The notes under the pieces are model-generated. The model did no database searches. It had not been told where the DNA came from and worked only from the letters and a program-made list of their open reading frames with translations. Positions 1 to 7,738 of a stretch of DNA of 14,870 nt are shown here, in pieces (positions within the stretch are counted from its first letter, which is position 1; every line of letters begins with the position of its first letter). The position numbers were made by a program, and so were the translations under genes. Source of the stretch: Deltaproteobacteria bacterium (GTDB taxonomy: Bacteria > Desulfobacterota > UBA8473); contig JAUXFK010000040.1 of NCBI GenBank assembly GCA_030623035.1, forward strand, positions 1 to 14,870, read 5' to 3'.

Positions 1-64
1 TCTTTTTAAGGTCCCTGACGATCCTCAGTTTTGTCTTGACATATTCGTAATCTTCTTTTCCCAT
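1..64 (-). CDS. Possible N-terminus of an unidentified protein, cut by the window edge
   Basis: Reading the minus strand from an ATG at 64-62, 21 codons stay open to the window edge, giving MGKEDYEYVKTKLRIVRDLK plus one more Lys. The peptide is charged and could be amphipathic helix. An in-frame TAG lies nine bases before this ATG, so no longer start is available except inside the gene. The competing minus-strand frame closes after about 24 codons. No good Shine-Dalgarno sequence is visible, and I do not recognise the family. It could be chance coding potential. Confidence 0.25.
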   Translation of the reverse strand, partial: MGKEDYEYVKTKLRIVRDLKK

Positions 65-276
65 GCACCATTTCTATCATTCCTGGATAGAAAAGTCAAA
101 ATTATTGGAGGGTTAGCGATAATTCTATCTGCTTCACAGCAAAGACGGGGAAGGCGCAAAGGTTTTGTGAGCTTTGGTTATATCAAAGACTGAGTGGATA
201 AGAAGATAAGAAATCATCGGCTATCCGGCAGCGCCGCTTCTGGGAGCTCTTGTATTCTCGTGAAGTGTGTTTCCTC

Positions 277-310
277 TTGACATTCAAATGAATAGAATAT
301 ATTCCATTTG
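277..310 (+). promoter_or_regulatory. Putative promoter/operator of the toxin-antitoxin pair
   Basis: A perfect -35 hexamer TTGACA lies at 277-282. An AT-rich -10 candidate, TATATT at 298-303, follows at a slightly short 15-bp spacing. The same stretch holds a perfect 10-bp palindrome GAATATATTC (295-304) and outer arms CAAATG (285-290) and CATTTG (305-310). A palindrome overlapping the -10 just upstream of an RHH gene is what an autorepression operator usually looks like. The site and its role are inferred from sequence only. Confidence 0.45.
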
Positions 311-326
311 TATATTCTCGTCTATA

Positions 327-334
327 AAGGAGGT
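327..334 (+). promoter_or_regulatory. Strong ribosome binding site of the RHH antitoxin gene
   Basis: AAAGGAGG sits 5 bases before the ATG at 340 and fixes the antitoxin start. It is one of the two strongest Shine-Dalgarno sequences in the window, together with that of rpoD. This fits the need of TA modules to make more antitoxin than toxin. Confidence 0.8.
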
Positions 335-339
335 ACAGA

Positions 340-600
340 ATGCGGTCTACAACAATCCATATACCTGACCACCTATTGTCAAAAATAGACCAAGCAGTCA
401 AAGAAAAGGGTATCAGCAGAAACAGATTTATCGTTCAGGCCTGTGAACGCGCATTGGATGAGAGTGCAGGGAAGTGGCCGGATGATTTTTTTGAGTTGGA
501 CCTGTGTGCGGAAGATCTCAAGTTGCTGAGGGAAGGTGCATCTGAGATGGAAGAAGCGATTGTCAATTTGAGAACGAATCGTAAGGGTTCGGTTTTATGA
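340..600 (+). CDS. Ribbon-helix-helix antitoxin (VapB-like/CopG-type)
   Basis: This 86-residue protein has a typical RHH DNA-binding fold at its N-terminus. Residues 2-8 (RSTTIHI) fit the beta strand, followed by helix 1 (about 10-23, DHLLSKIDQAVKEKG) and helix 2 (about 25-40, SRNRFIVQACERALD). The acidic C-terminal half is likely the toxin-binding tail. The family dimerises, binds its own promoter palindrome and neutralises a partner RNase. The stop codon overlaps the start of the PIN-domain gene (ATGA at 597-600), which indicates translational coupling. A strong ribosome site and a palindromic promoter lie just upstream. RHH antitoxins pair with several toxin families, but the neighbour here makes the VapBC-type assignment likely. 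Confidence 0.82.
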   Translation: MRSTTIHIPDHLLSKIDQAVKEKGISRNRFIVQACERALDESAGKWPDDFFELDLCAEDLKLLREGASEMEEAIVNLRTNRKGSVL

Positions 601-1004
601 GATACGTACTGGACACTACTCCTTTTTCAGCGGTGATGAAACGGGATGCCGGAATCATGTCGTTCCTCAAAGGATATCATCCCTGAGATATTGCCACAGC
701 ACCACCGGTTGTAGCCGAAATACAATACAGTATAAGGAGACTGGACAGTTCTTCAAAAAAATGTCTTTTACTCAAGGCGGAGAGGGATCGCCTGCTTTCC
801 ATAATCACTGTATTGCCATGGTCGCCTGAGTCATCTAAAACTTTTGGGAAAATAAAGGCTGATCTGGAGCGCCAGGGAAAAATCATAGACGATTTTGATA
901 TTGCCATTGCAGCTATAGCAATGAGTCATAAATGTGGTGTTATAACGGCGAACCTGGCCCATTTTCAGAGGATAGGCTCCCTTGAAAGTAGGCGTTGGGC
1001 ATGA
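597..1004 (+). pseudogene. PIN-domain (VapC-like) toxin gene with an in-frame TGA at codon 30
   Basis: The frame from the ATG at 597 reads RYVLDTTPFSAVMKRDAG and so on, stops at TGA (684-686), then continues open in the same frame to 1004. Read through, it is 135 residues, a normal VapC length. PIN-type acidic positions are present: D6 in LDTT, E41 in VVAEIQ, and D98/D101 in DDFDIAIAAIA. The C-terminal TANLAHF motif has Asn119 where many VapC proteins carry Asp. VapC toxins are Mg2+-dependent RNases that cut tRNA or rRNA. One G-to-T change would turn a Gly codon (GGA) into this TGA, so the gene looks recently inactivated, or a base was miscalled. A TTG at 813 could start only a C-terminal fragment lacking D6 and E41. 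The gene overlaps the antitoxin by 4 bases. Confidence 0.8.
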
Positions 1005-1139
1005 GTCAGAGAAGATATGGGGGACGTTCGTGCAGAAAGTGTTTAGTGTTTAGAGCATTATATAAGGGAATATAGAGAATGAGAGGCAGGCCTACGTTTG
1101 ACCTTTAGTTTTGTAAAATAGGAACGACAATCATTTTTG

Positions 1140-1172
1140 GGCGGTTTAGATATTATCTTTAACCGCCTTTTT
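1140..1172 (+). terminator. Rho-independent terminator after the TA module
   Basis: GGCGGTT (1140-1146) pairs perfectly with AACCGCC (1161-1167), and an inner AGAT/ATCT pair sits in the loop. Five T residues follow (1168-1172). The T-run is on the plus-strand side only, so it should end transcription coming from the TA genes. In the opposite sense there is no T-run, so it is a poor terminator for typA, whose stop codon is about 70 bases away. Confidence 0.72.
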
Positions 1173-1244
1173 CATTTCGGAGGGGGCATCCCGTCCGCCC
1201 CAAAGGGACTCCCCGCTTTCTCCTCCGTCCTCGCATTTAACCTT

Positions 1245-3050
1245 TCAGGACGTACGCTTCGGCCTCTTATTGGCATCGAGGATTCTTTTTCTTAACCTGA
1301 TGGACTGTGGCGTTACTTCAACAAATTCGTCTTCTTTGATGAACTCAATGGACTGTTCCAATGTCAGCAGTTTTGGAGGGACTAACTGTAGTGCTTCGTC
1401 AGAACCTGCTGCTCGCAAGTTTGTGAGCGCTTTTTCCTTTGTAACATTAACGTCCAGATCATTATCCCTTGAGTTTTCGCCTATAATCATCCCTTCATAA
1501 ACCGGGGTGTTTTCTTTAATAAAAATAGTTCCCCTTGGCTGAAGGTGAACGAGCGCATATGTGGTCGACTTGCCCTTTCTGTCAGATACCAGGACACCTG
1601 TCTGCCTTTTCGACATACGGCCATGCCATGGCTCGTACCCGTCGAACAGGTGGTTGAGAAGGCCGGTGCCTCTCGTGTCAGTGAGAAACTGTGACCTGAA
1701 GCCTATCAGGCCTCTTGAGGGTATCCTGAACTCAAGCCTCACCCTGCCGTGTCCGTTGTTCTGCATCTTCTGCATCTTTCCCTTTCTTATTCCAATTTGT
1801 TGCGCTACCACACCAACAAACTCTTCCAGCAAATCAATAACGAGCAGCTCCATGGGTTCGTGCAATACTCCATTTGTTTCTTTTGTTATTATCTCGGGCA
1901 TTGATACTGAAAGCTCATAACCCTCACGCCTCATCATCTCTATAAGGATTGCAATCTGCAATTCTCCTCGACCCATTACCTTAAATGAATCCGTATTCGT
2001 AAAGTCCACCTTAATGGAAACATTGTATAGCAATTCCTTCTCCAGCCTTTCTCTTAGGTTTCTGGAGGTCACGTACTTTCCTTCCCTCCCAGCAAAGGGA
2101 GAGGTATTCACTGAAAAGATCATTGAAATTGTCGGCTCGTCAACCTTGATCCGTGGAAGAGGTTTTGGATTTTCAATATCTGTAATCGTATCCCCGATAC
2201 TAATCCCTTCGATCCCTGCCAGTACAACGATATCACCGACAGTCACCTCCCTTGCGTCCTTACGTTCAAGCCCATGAAAGGTATACATGGAGGTTATATT
2301 TTTTTTAACTGCGTTACCGTTACCATTTATTAGGGCCACGTTATCCCCGGTCCTTATGGATCCTGAAAATACCTTCCCAATGGCAAGCCTACCCAAATAG
2401 TCGCTGTAGTCTATGTTTGTTACCAGGTATTGGAGTACAGCGTTGCTGTCTCCTTCAGGCGCAGGGATGGTCTCAAGAATAAGCTCAAAGAGCGGCCTTA
2501 AATCACCTGATTTGTCACTGGGTTCACGTTTTGCAATCCCCTGTTTGGCATTGGTGTAGACAATGGGAAACTCCAGTTGCTCTTCAGTAGCATCAAGGTC
2601 AATGAACAGGTCATAGACTTCATTTAAAACCTCCTCTATCCTGGCATCGGACCTGTCTATCTTATTAATAACCACGATCGCGGGCAGATTCAGCTCAAGA
2701 GCTTTTTTCAGGACAAACCTGGTCTGAGGCAGCGTGCCCTCGGAGGCATCGACTAACAGGAGAACCCCATCCGTCATTTTCATTGTTCTTTCCACTTCAC
2801 CGCCAAAATCGGCATGCCCCGGGGTATCGATAATATTTATCTTCACATTTTTATATGTAACAGCGGTGTTCTTTGCCATAATGGTAATTCCCTTTTCCCG
2901 CTCCAGGTCAATGTTGTCCATGACCCTTTCCTGCACCTTTTCGTTGGCACGAAAAATGCCGGCCTGCCGAAGCATGCCATCAACAAGGGTGGTCTTGCCA
3001 TGGTCAACATGGGCAATAATGGCTATATTTCTTAAATTTTCTTGTTTCAT
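1245..3050 (-). CDS. typA: Ribosome-binding translational GTPase TypA/BipA
   Basis: This is a 601-residue protein, near the usual family length of about 600-615. The G domain is complete: G1 AHVDHGKT (13-20), the G2 loop EREKGIT (50-56), G3 DTPGH (75-79) and G4 NKID (129-132). EF-G-like domains follow, then the BipA-specific C-terminus, including a GRGELQIAILIEMMRREG stretch and a basic tail. TypA binds the 70S ribosome in the GTP state and aids ribosome assembly and growth under stress or cold. The start is backed by AGAGG four bases before the ATG. A small hairpin (GTCAGA-TAT-TCTGAC, 3066-3080) lies just upstream in the leader. The gene is 135 bp downstream of the ABC-F gene on the same strand, so co-transcription is possible. 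Confidence 0.96.
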   Translation of the reverse strand: MKQENLRNIAIIAHVDHGKTTLVDGMLRQAGIFRANEKVQERVMDNIDLEREKGITIMAKNTAVTYKNVKINIIDTPGHADFGGEVERTMKMTDGVLLLVDASEGTLPQTRFVLKKALELNLPAIVVINKIDRSDARIEEVLNEVYDLFIDLDATEEQLEFPIVYTNAKQGIAKREPSDKSGDLRPLFELILETIPAPEGDSNAVLQYLVTNIDYSDYLGRLAIGKVFSGSIRTGDNVALINGNGNAVKKNITSMYTFHGLERKDAREVTVGDIVVLAGIEGISIGDTITDIENPKPLPRIKVDEPTISMIFSVNTSPFAGREGKYVTSRNLRERLEKELLYNVSIKVDFTNTDSFKVMGRGELQIAILIEMMRREGYELSVSMPEIITKETNGVLHEPMELLVIDLLEEFVGVVAQQIGIRKGKMQKMQNNGHGRVRLEFRIPSRGLIGFRSQFLTDTRGTGLLNHLFDGYEPWHGRMSKRQTGVLVSDRKGKSTTYALVHLQPRGTIFIKENTPVYEGMIIGENSRDNDLDVNVTKEKALTNLRAAGSDEALQLVPPKLLTLEQSIEFIKEDEFVEVTPQSIRLRKRILDANKRPKRTS

Positions 3051-3065
3051 AAAACCTCTTTCCCC

Positions 3066-3080
3066 GTCAGATATTCTGAC
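3066..3080 (-). promoter_or_regulatory. Small hairpin in the typA 5' leader
   Basis: GTCAGA and TCTGAC flank a 3-base loop 16 bases before the typA start, and the Shine-Dalgarno sequence follows directly. A 6-bp stem this close to the ribosome site could affect initiation, but the length also allows a chance occurrence. Confidence 0.3.
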
Positions 3081-3185
3081 CTATCATGTAGCTTGGTACA
3101 GATGGGTTCCGTAAAAGTCCTGCCCATTCTTGTTCAAAAGGAAATTTTCCATTTTCCGGGCGGACGGATTATAATCGCTTACCTA

Positions 3186-5180
3186 TCAACGGTTACCCAC
3201 TTCCAGCTCCCTTCTTGTTGTCTCCAGCTTGTCCTGTGTCTGCTCCCATTTCAGGAGCAACTCATCCAGTTTTTTCCCGAGTCCTTTGTATTCGCCAATG
3301 AGCGTAACAGCCCCGTTGCTACCACTAAACATGTCTGGTTCTGCAAGCAGTATCTCCAATTTTTTCTGTTTTACTTCAAGTTCAGCAATTCGTCCTTCCA
3401 AACGATCGACTTCAGCCAGGATCGGTTTGAGAGTATCGTATATCCGCTGCCGTTTTTCCGCTTTACTCTTTTTTTCTTTTTTTCGATCTTGCCCCTTCTT
3501 GACTGATGCGTTCTTTCCAACTTCTTTTGCATGCGAGATTCCCGGACTATAACCGTTTGCGGATTCCTCTTTTGCCCTCGCAATATGGTAAAAATATTCG
3601 TCTAGATTCCCTGGGTACTCTATGATTTCGCCCCCTTCTATATCCCAGATCTTTGTCGCCAGTCTATTGACAAATGACTGGTTATGAGACACAAATAACA
3701 GGGTACCGTTGTATTCAGAAAGCGCATCGATTAATGCCTCTGAAGATGAGATGTCCAGATGGTTGGTTGGCTCATCCATCACCATAAGATTCCCGGGCTT
3801 GACAAGAAGCTTTGCAAGTGAGACACGGGCTCTTTCACCCCCGGACAGGACACCTGTAGTCTTGTCCACATCCTGCCCTGAGAAGAGAAATGCCCCACAG
3901 ACCCCCCTTACAAAACCGATGCTTTCATCCGGGACAACCTGGTGCACTTCCTCAATCACTGTCTTTTGGTGGCAAAGCATGTCTGAGTGATGCTGTGCAA
4001 AATAGCTAATACACACTGCATGCCCCAGAGATATCTTTCCCTCATCCGGTTCGATTTCACCGGCAACCATCCGAAGCAAGGTTGTTTTGCCGCATCCATT
4101 TGGCCCGATAATGGCTGTCCTTCCTCCCCGTATCACATTTAAATTAATGTCTTTATACAAAGGCCTTTCACCAAACCCTTTTGACACGCCTTTGATGGAT
4201 ACGACAACACTTCCACTTCGAGGAACATTGGGGAAGGAAAAATGGGTCACCCTTTCCTTGCGGTGGGTCTTTATTAGTTCCATTTTTTTCAGCACTTTAA
4301 TCTTGCTCTGTGCCTGTCTCGCCTTGCTGGCCTTTGCGCGAAATCTTTCAATAAATTTCTCCGCATCTTTTACTCTTAGCTCCTGCTTTCTGGCATTTGC
4401 CTCCAGGGTCCTACGTTCCTCCTCACGGGCTTTCAGGTAGAAATCGTAATCGCCGCTGTAAGATCTCATCTCCTCAGGACCAAAGCCGATAATACGATTG
4501 ATCTGCCGGTTGAGGAAGTCCCTGTCATGGGACACAAGGATCATGGCACCACCGAAGTTCTGCAGAAACTGCTCAAGCCAATGCACGGATGGAATGTCCA
4601 GATGATTGGTCGGCTCATCCAAAAGGAGTAGGTCGGGTCTCTGGTATAGAAGACTGGCCAAGGCTGCTCTCATTTTCCATCCACCGCTTAAAGAAGAAAC
4701 AAGTCTATCAAAATCAGATATCATAAACCCAAGCCCTAACAGTATCTTTTCCGCCGCATGACGTGGATATTCCATGTCAAGACGGTTGATCTTCTGGTGG
4801 ATTTGGCCTAGTTTTTCGGCAGCTCTTGTTTGGTCATGTTTACAAGATGCTTCTTTAAGGGAGATATTTGCCCTGCTAAGCTTATTTTTCAGTTCTGTTC
4901 GCCCTGGAATAGATTCAATAACAGACTGTAAGAGAGACCCGGACAGAGTTTCTTGTACATCCTGGGGCAAATAGCCGATCCGGATTCCTTTTGTCACGAT
5001 GACTTCTCCGCTATCCGGGGAAATCTCCCCCATGATAAGCCGGAGCAAGGTGGTTTTCCCGGATCCGTTTGGCCCCACCAGTCCTATCCGGCCTCTCGGC
5101 TCCACTTGAAACCCTATTTCATTAAAAATTTGCTTCCCGGAAAATGAAAGGGAGGCTTTTACGACTGTTATAAGACTCAT
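3186..5180 (-). CDS. ABC-F family ATPase (ribosome-associated, Uup/YheS-like)
   Basis: This 664-residue protein has two ABC cassettes and no membrane segments, which defines the ABC-F class. Cassette 1 has Walker A GPNGSGKT (36-43), signature LSGGW (164-168) and Walker B/D-loop LLLLDEPTNHLD (184-195). Cassette 2 has Walker A GPNGCGKT (359-366), signature LSGGE (445-449) and MVMDEPTNHLD. The basic linker between them (about 245-325) is the P-site tRNA interaction region of the family. The C-terminal 120 residues are Lys/Glu-rich and predicted coiled coil. ABC-F proteins bind the ribosomal E site and relieve stalled translation; some confer antibiotic resistance. The subfamily cannot be fixed here. 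The ribosome site is weak, with no AGGAG within 15 bases of the ATG. The next gene on this strand is typA. Confidence 0.92.
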   Translation of the reverse strand: MSLITVVKASLSFSGKQIFNEIGFQVEPRGRIGLVGPNGSGKTTLLRLIMGEISPDSGEVIVTKGIRIGYLPQDVQETLSGSLLQSVIESIPGRTELKNKLSRANISLKEASCKHDQTRAAEKLGQIHQKINRLDMEYPRHAAEKILLGLGFMISDFDRLVSSLSGGWKMRAALASLLYQRPDLLLLDEPTNHLDIPSVHWLEQFLQNFGGAMILVSHDRDFLNRQINRIIGFGPEEMRSYSGDYDFYLKAREEERRTLEANARKQELRVKDAEKFIERFRAKASKARQAQSKIKVLKKMELIKTHRKERVTHFSFPNVPRSGSVVVSIKGVSKGFGERPLYKDINLNVIRGGRTAIIGPNGCGKTTLLRMVAGEIEPDEGKISLGHAVCISYFAQHHSDMLCHQKTVIEEVHQVVPDESIGFVRGVCGAFLFSGQDVDKTTGVLSGGERARVSLAKLLVKPGNLMVMDEPTNHLDISSSEALIDALSEYNGTLLFVSHNQSFVNRLATKIWDIEGGEIIEYPGNLDEYFYHIARAKEESANGYSPGISHAKEVGKNASVKKGQDRKKEKKSKAEKRQRIYDTLKPILAEVDRLEGRIAELEVKQKKLEILLAEPDMFSGSNGAVTLIGEYKGLGKKLDELLLKWEQTQDKLETTRRELEVGNR

Positions 5181-5598
5181 TTGAACGAAGATTCCGGAAT
5201 AAAAAACATCTATTCATTTATGAAAGCGCAAAGATAAATAAGATACGAAAAACGTATTTTCACAGGCTGTTGTCCAAACTTAAATGGATTTGGACAACGG
5301 CCCGTTCATGATGGAATTTTGTTTCCTAAAGCTGCCAGTCTATATCTCATAAATCATTATTTTTTTCAAGAAGTAATTCTTCTGGCGACACCATGCTTGA
5401 TAAGTAGGATAAGCAGCGGCCGTTTTTTACTCTTTACTGGCCTCTGTCTCTGACTTGACCCTGAGGATCGTTTTTTTATTTGGTAACAGTTTAGCTATTG
5501 CTTTTTATAAAATACTCTTTACAAAACCGAAGGATACTGATAAGCTGATTGAAATCAGACCAGTACGGAAGATCAGTGTGGCTAATGGAAAGGCTTTC
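5181..5598. other. Divergent intergenic region between the ABC-F and HAD genes
   Basis: This 418-bp spacer must hold the promoters for both divergent genes, but no clear consensus pair stands out. It contains a perfect 10-bp palindrome ATTCCGGAAT (5191-5200) in the ABC-F leader, a small hairpin ATACG/CGTAT (about 5244-5258) and a strong 14-bp hairpin described separately. From 5455 the phase of the HAD gene stays open, but the peptide encoded before 5599 does not resemble a HAD N-terminus. I see no further gene. Confidence 0.6.
5265..5302. repeat. Strong inverted repeat (14-bp stem) in the divergent spacer
   Basis: GTTGTCCAAA (5269-5278) is matched perfectly by TTTGGACAAC (5289-5298) around a 10-base loop. 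Flanking GGCT/GGCC extends the stem to 14 pairs with one G-U wobble. No T-run follows on either strand, so it does not look like an intrinsic terminator. It may be a remnant of a palindromic repeat or mobile element end, or a protein-binding or RNA-folding site. A second short hairpin with an AAAAA loop lies immediately to its left. Confidence 0.7.
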
Positions 5599-6252
5599 AT
5601 GACATACAAAGCTGTGCTATTCGATTTGGATGGAACCTTGATCAATACTCTGGAAGATATAAGCAATGCAGTGAATCGCGTTCTTATAGAGAGGGGGTTC
5701 CCCACACATACAAAAGACGCATACAGGTATTTCGTGGGCGACGGAGCCGCCAGGTTGATCATGCGGGCATTACCTATCGAAGTGCAAAATGATGAAACCA
5801 TTGAGGTATGTCTACAGGCTTTCAAAGAGGATTATGCGCGGAACTGGAATGTGAAAACAAAACTGTACGAAGGCGTTTCTGAGATGCTTGACACGTTGGC
5901 GTCTCACAATATGCAGATGGCCATTCTGTCGAATAAACCCCATGAGTTCACTGAACAGTGTGTTTCAGAATTCCTGCCTCATTGGAATTTTCAGGTCGTT
6001 CTGGGCCAGCAAGACCCCCTTCCTCTAAAACCAGATCCCAGGAGTGCCCTGGAAATTGCTCGACGACTGGAAGTTTTGCCTGAAGAGACCCTCTACCTGG
6101 GTGACACCAGTATAGACATGAATACTGCCAAAGCAGCCGGCATGTTTCCTGTGGGGGCTCTTTGGGGTTTCCGCTCTGCTGAAGAGTTGGAGCAAAGTGG
6201 GGCATTGGTTCTTATAGAGAAACCTATTCAAATTATGAATATCCTGCGATGA
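5599..6252 (+). CDS. HAD-superfamily phosphatase, phosphoglycolate phosphatase-like
   Basis: From the ATG at 5599 the protein has 217 residues, typical for Gph-type HAD phosphatases. HAD motif I is FDLDGT with nucleophile D9 and acid/base D11. Motif II is AILSNKP, the Lys of motif III is in PLKPDP, and motif IV is LGDTSIDM (about 167-174). A helical cap lies between motif I and motif II. The family removes phosphate from 2-phosphoglycolate or other small phosphosugars; the exact substrate is not readable from sequence. The frame is open upstream to 5455, but the extra 48 residues come before a start typical of the family (MTYKAVLFDLDGT) and AAAGG lies 5 bases before the ATG, so the shorter form is preferred. 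It lies 128 bp before pgk on the same strand. Confidence 0.88.
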   Translation: MTYKAVLFDLDGTLINTLEDISNAVNRVLIERGFPTHTKDAYRYFVGDGAARLIMRALPIEVQNDETIEVCLQAFKEDYARNWNVKTKLYEGVSEMLDTLASHNMQMAILSNKPHEFTEQCVSEFLPHWNFQVVLGQQDPLPLKPDPRSALEIARRLEVLPEETLYLGDTSIDMNTAKAAGMFPVGALWGFRSAEELEQSGALVLIEKPIQIMNILR

Positions 6253-6285
6253 TTCTGTTTGTAATAGAATGGGACGTTGCATGAG

Positions 6286-6297
6286 TGAAAATTTTCA
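6286..6297. promoter_or_regulatory. 12-bp perfect palindrome upstream of the phosphoglycerate kinase gene
   Basis: TGAAAATTTTCA is fully self-complementary and lies 84-95 bases before the kinase start, within the 128-bp gap after the phosphatase gene. A TATAAA at 6325-6330 could be a -10, but no matching -35 was seen at standard spacing. Operator function is possible, yet AT-rich palindromes of this size also arise by chance. Confidence 0.3.
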
Positions 6298-6380
6298 ACA
6301 AGGTCACCTGTTACAGTCTTGCTTTATAAAAGATTGCTTAAAGGAATTGTGTTAATCAACTTTTTTATGAGGAAAGAGAT

Positions 6381-7691
6381 ATGGAAAGCAGCCTCGAATC
6401 GAGACTTCCTTTAATACAAGATGCGGATCTTTATGGAAAGGTGGTATTGCTAAGGGTTGATCATAATGTTGTAAAGAAGGGAATCATAAGAGACCCATAT
6501 AGAATAGATAGTACATTGGGAACTATATACAACATTGTAGAAAGAGGAGGGCGCCCTATCCTTATGACCCATGTGGGAAGGCCACTTGATAAAAAGACAG
6601 GTGAGATTAGCTATGACCCGAGCAATTCTGTTGAGCCTATTGTGAATTATCTTAAGCATAAACTGCATATAGAGTTTCATATCCCAAAGTTTGATACCAG
6701 TTCAAATAAGGGTATACCGGGCATAGATACTTCGATAAATCTGGCGATTAAGCAACTGCGCAATAGAAAGATAGGAGGCATATACCTCCCAAATACCAGA
6801 TGGTTTCAAGGGGAAGAAAGTGAAGGAAATATCCGGGATAACTTTGCCTTACAGCTTGCAGGGTTGGCAGATGTCTTTGTCAACGACGCCTTTGGTAGCT
6901 GGCAGCCCCATGCCTCGACGTATGATATAACGAGACATCTCCCCTCATTTGCCGGGTTTTTAATGCAGCAAGAGATAAAGAATCTAACTTATGTATTAAA
7001 CCCGATTCGGCCATTTGTGGCCGTTGTTGCCGGTTCTAAATATGATACAAAAATAGGGCCGTTAAAAGAGATTTATAAAAAAGTGGATTACCTTATCCTC
7101 GGTGGTGTCATATACAATACTTTTTTAAGTGCAAAGTACAAGGTCTCCATTGAGGGGATTTCACAGTCGGATATTGAAGCGGCTAAAGAGTTGGTTGAGA
7201 CAGACAAAAAGCATAATAAGATTATCGAATTGCCCTATATAGTAGAATCGGATACTATGGAGGGGAGGATACCAGGTAAGTTTAGAACGAGATCAATTAA
7301 GGACATTGAAAAAGGAGACAGGGCAGGATATATACTCGATGTTGATCCCAAATCTTTTGAGGACAAAGGGGTATTCAACCTTATTAGAGATGCAAAGACA
7401 ATATTTGTAAATGCAGTGATGGGATATACGCCACATTTTACAGATGGTTCGGAGGCACTCGATAGAACAATTGACCAGAACAGGGAAGCAAAGAAATTAT
7501 ATGGTGGCGGAGATACATTACAAGAATTTAAAAACCTCTGTCCTGGGCTGTATTTAGCTGTTCTGGATGATGCTCAGTATTACTTCTTCACAGGGGGTGG
7601 GACAGTCCTCAAAGCCATTCAGGAAGGAAGCCCTTATGGCCTTAAACCCATACAGGGACTGATTGAAAATGGAGGGTCTGCGCACGAATAG
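6381..7691 (+). CDS. pgk: Divergent phosphoglycerate kinase
   Basis: This 436-residue protein is longer than the usual 390-400. It carries most PGK landmarks: RVDHN (25-29, family RVDxN), the substrate Arg in DPYRID (R41), THVGRP (63-68, family SHxGRP), NTRW with R140 (family ENxRF), VNDAFG (167-172), K220 and K224 in GSKYDTKIG (family GGAKVxDKI), GGGDT (375-379) and TGGG (404-407). PGK interconverts 1,3-bisphosphoglycerate plus ADP and 3-phosphoglycerate plus ATP in the cytosol. The nucleotide-side motif normally NGPMGxxE is NAVMGYTPHF here (344-353), with the Gly-Pro and the expected Glu not in place, and extra sequence sits around 100-120 and 290-320. The start is supported by GAGGAAAGAG just before the ATG. 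It belongs to an atypical PGK branch and is probably active, as the substrate residues are kept. Confidence 0.88.
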   Translation: MESSLESRLPLIQDADLYGKVVLLRVDHNVVKKGIIRDPYRIDSTLGTIYNIVERGGRPILMTHVGRPLDKKTGEISYDPSNSVEPIVNYLKHKLHIEFHIPKFDTSSNKGIPGIDTSINLAIKQLRNRKIGGIYLPNTRWFQGEESEGNIRDNFALQLAGLADVFVNDAFGSWQPHASTYDITRHLPSFAGFLMQQEIKNLTYVLNPIRPFVAVVAGSKYDTKIGPLKEIYKKVDYLILGGVIYNTFLSAKYKVSIEGISQSDIEAAKELVETDKKHNKIIELPYIVESDTMEGRIPGKFRTRSIKDIEKGDRAGYILDVDPKSFEDKGVFNLIRDAKTIFVNAVMGYTPHFTDGSEALDRTIDQNREAKKLYGGGDTLQEFKNLCPGLYLAVLDDAQYYFFTGGGTVLKAIQEGSPYGLKPIQGLIENGGSAHE

Positions 7692-7738
7692 CCCGTCATA
7701 TTCAGCCCCTATATGCGAAATAAATTTATCAAAACGGT

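Noticed and set aside
183..401. Minus-strand 72-residue open frame across the TA promoter
   Set aside because: It overlaps the promoter, the ribosome site and the start of the RHH gene, and its peptide resembles no family.
684..686. Selenocysteine or other recoding at the TGA in the PIN-domain gene
   Set aside because: No convincing SECIS-like hairpin follows the TGA, the position is not a catalytic one, and a small residue such as Gly is expected there. A plain nonsense change is simpler.
3042..3552. Plus-strand open frames opposite the ABC-F C-terminus
   Set aside because: Phe/Ser/Pro-rich products antisense to a clear Lys/Glu-rich coiled coil.
5455..5598. 48-residue N-terminal extension of the HAD phosphatase starting at TTG
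   Set aside because: The extension lies before a family-typical start and has no good ribosome site; AAAGG supports the ATG at 5599.
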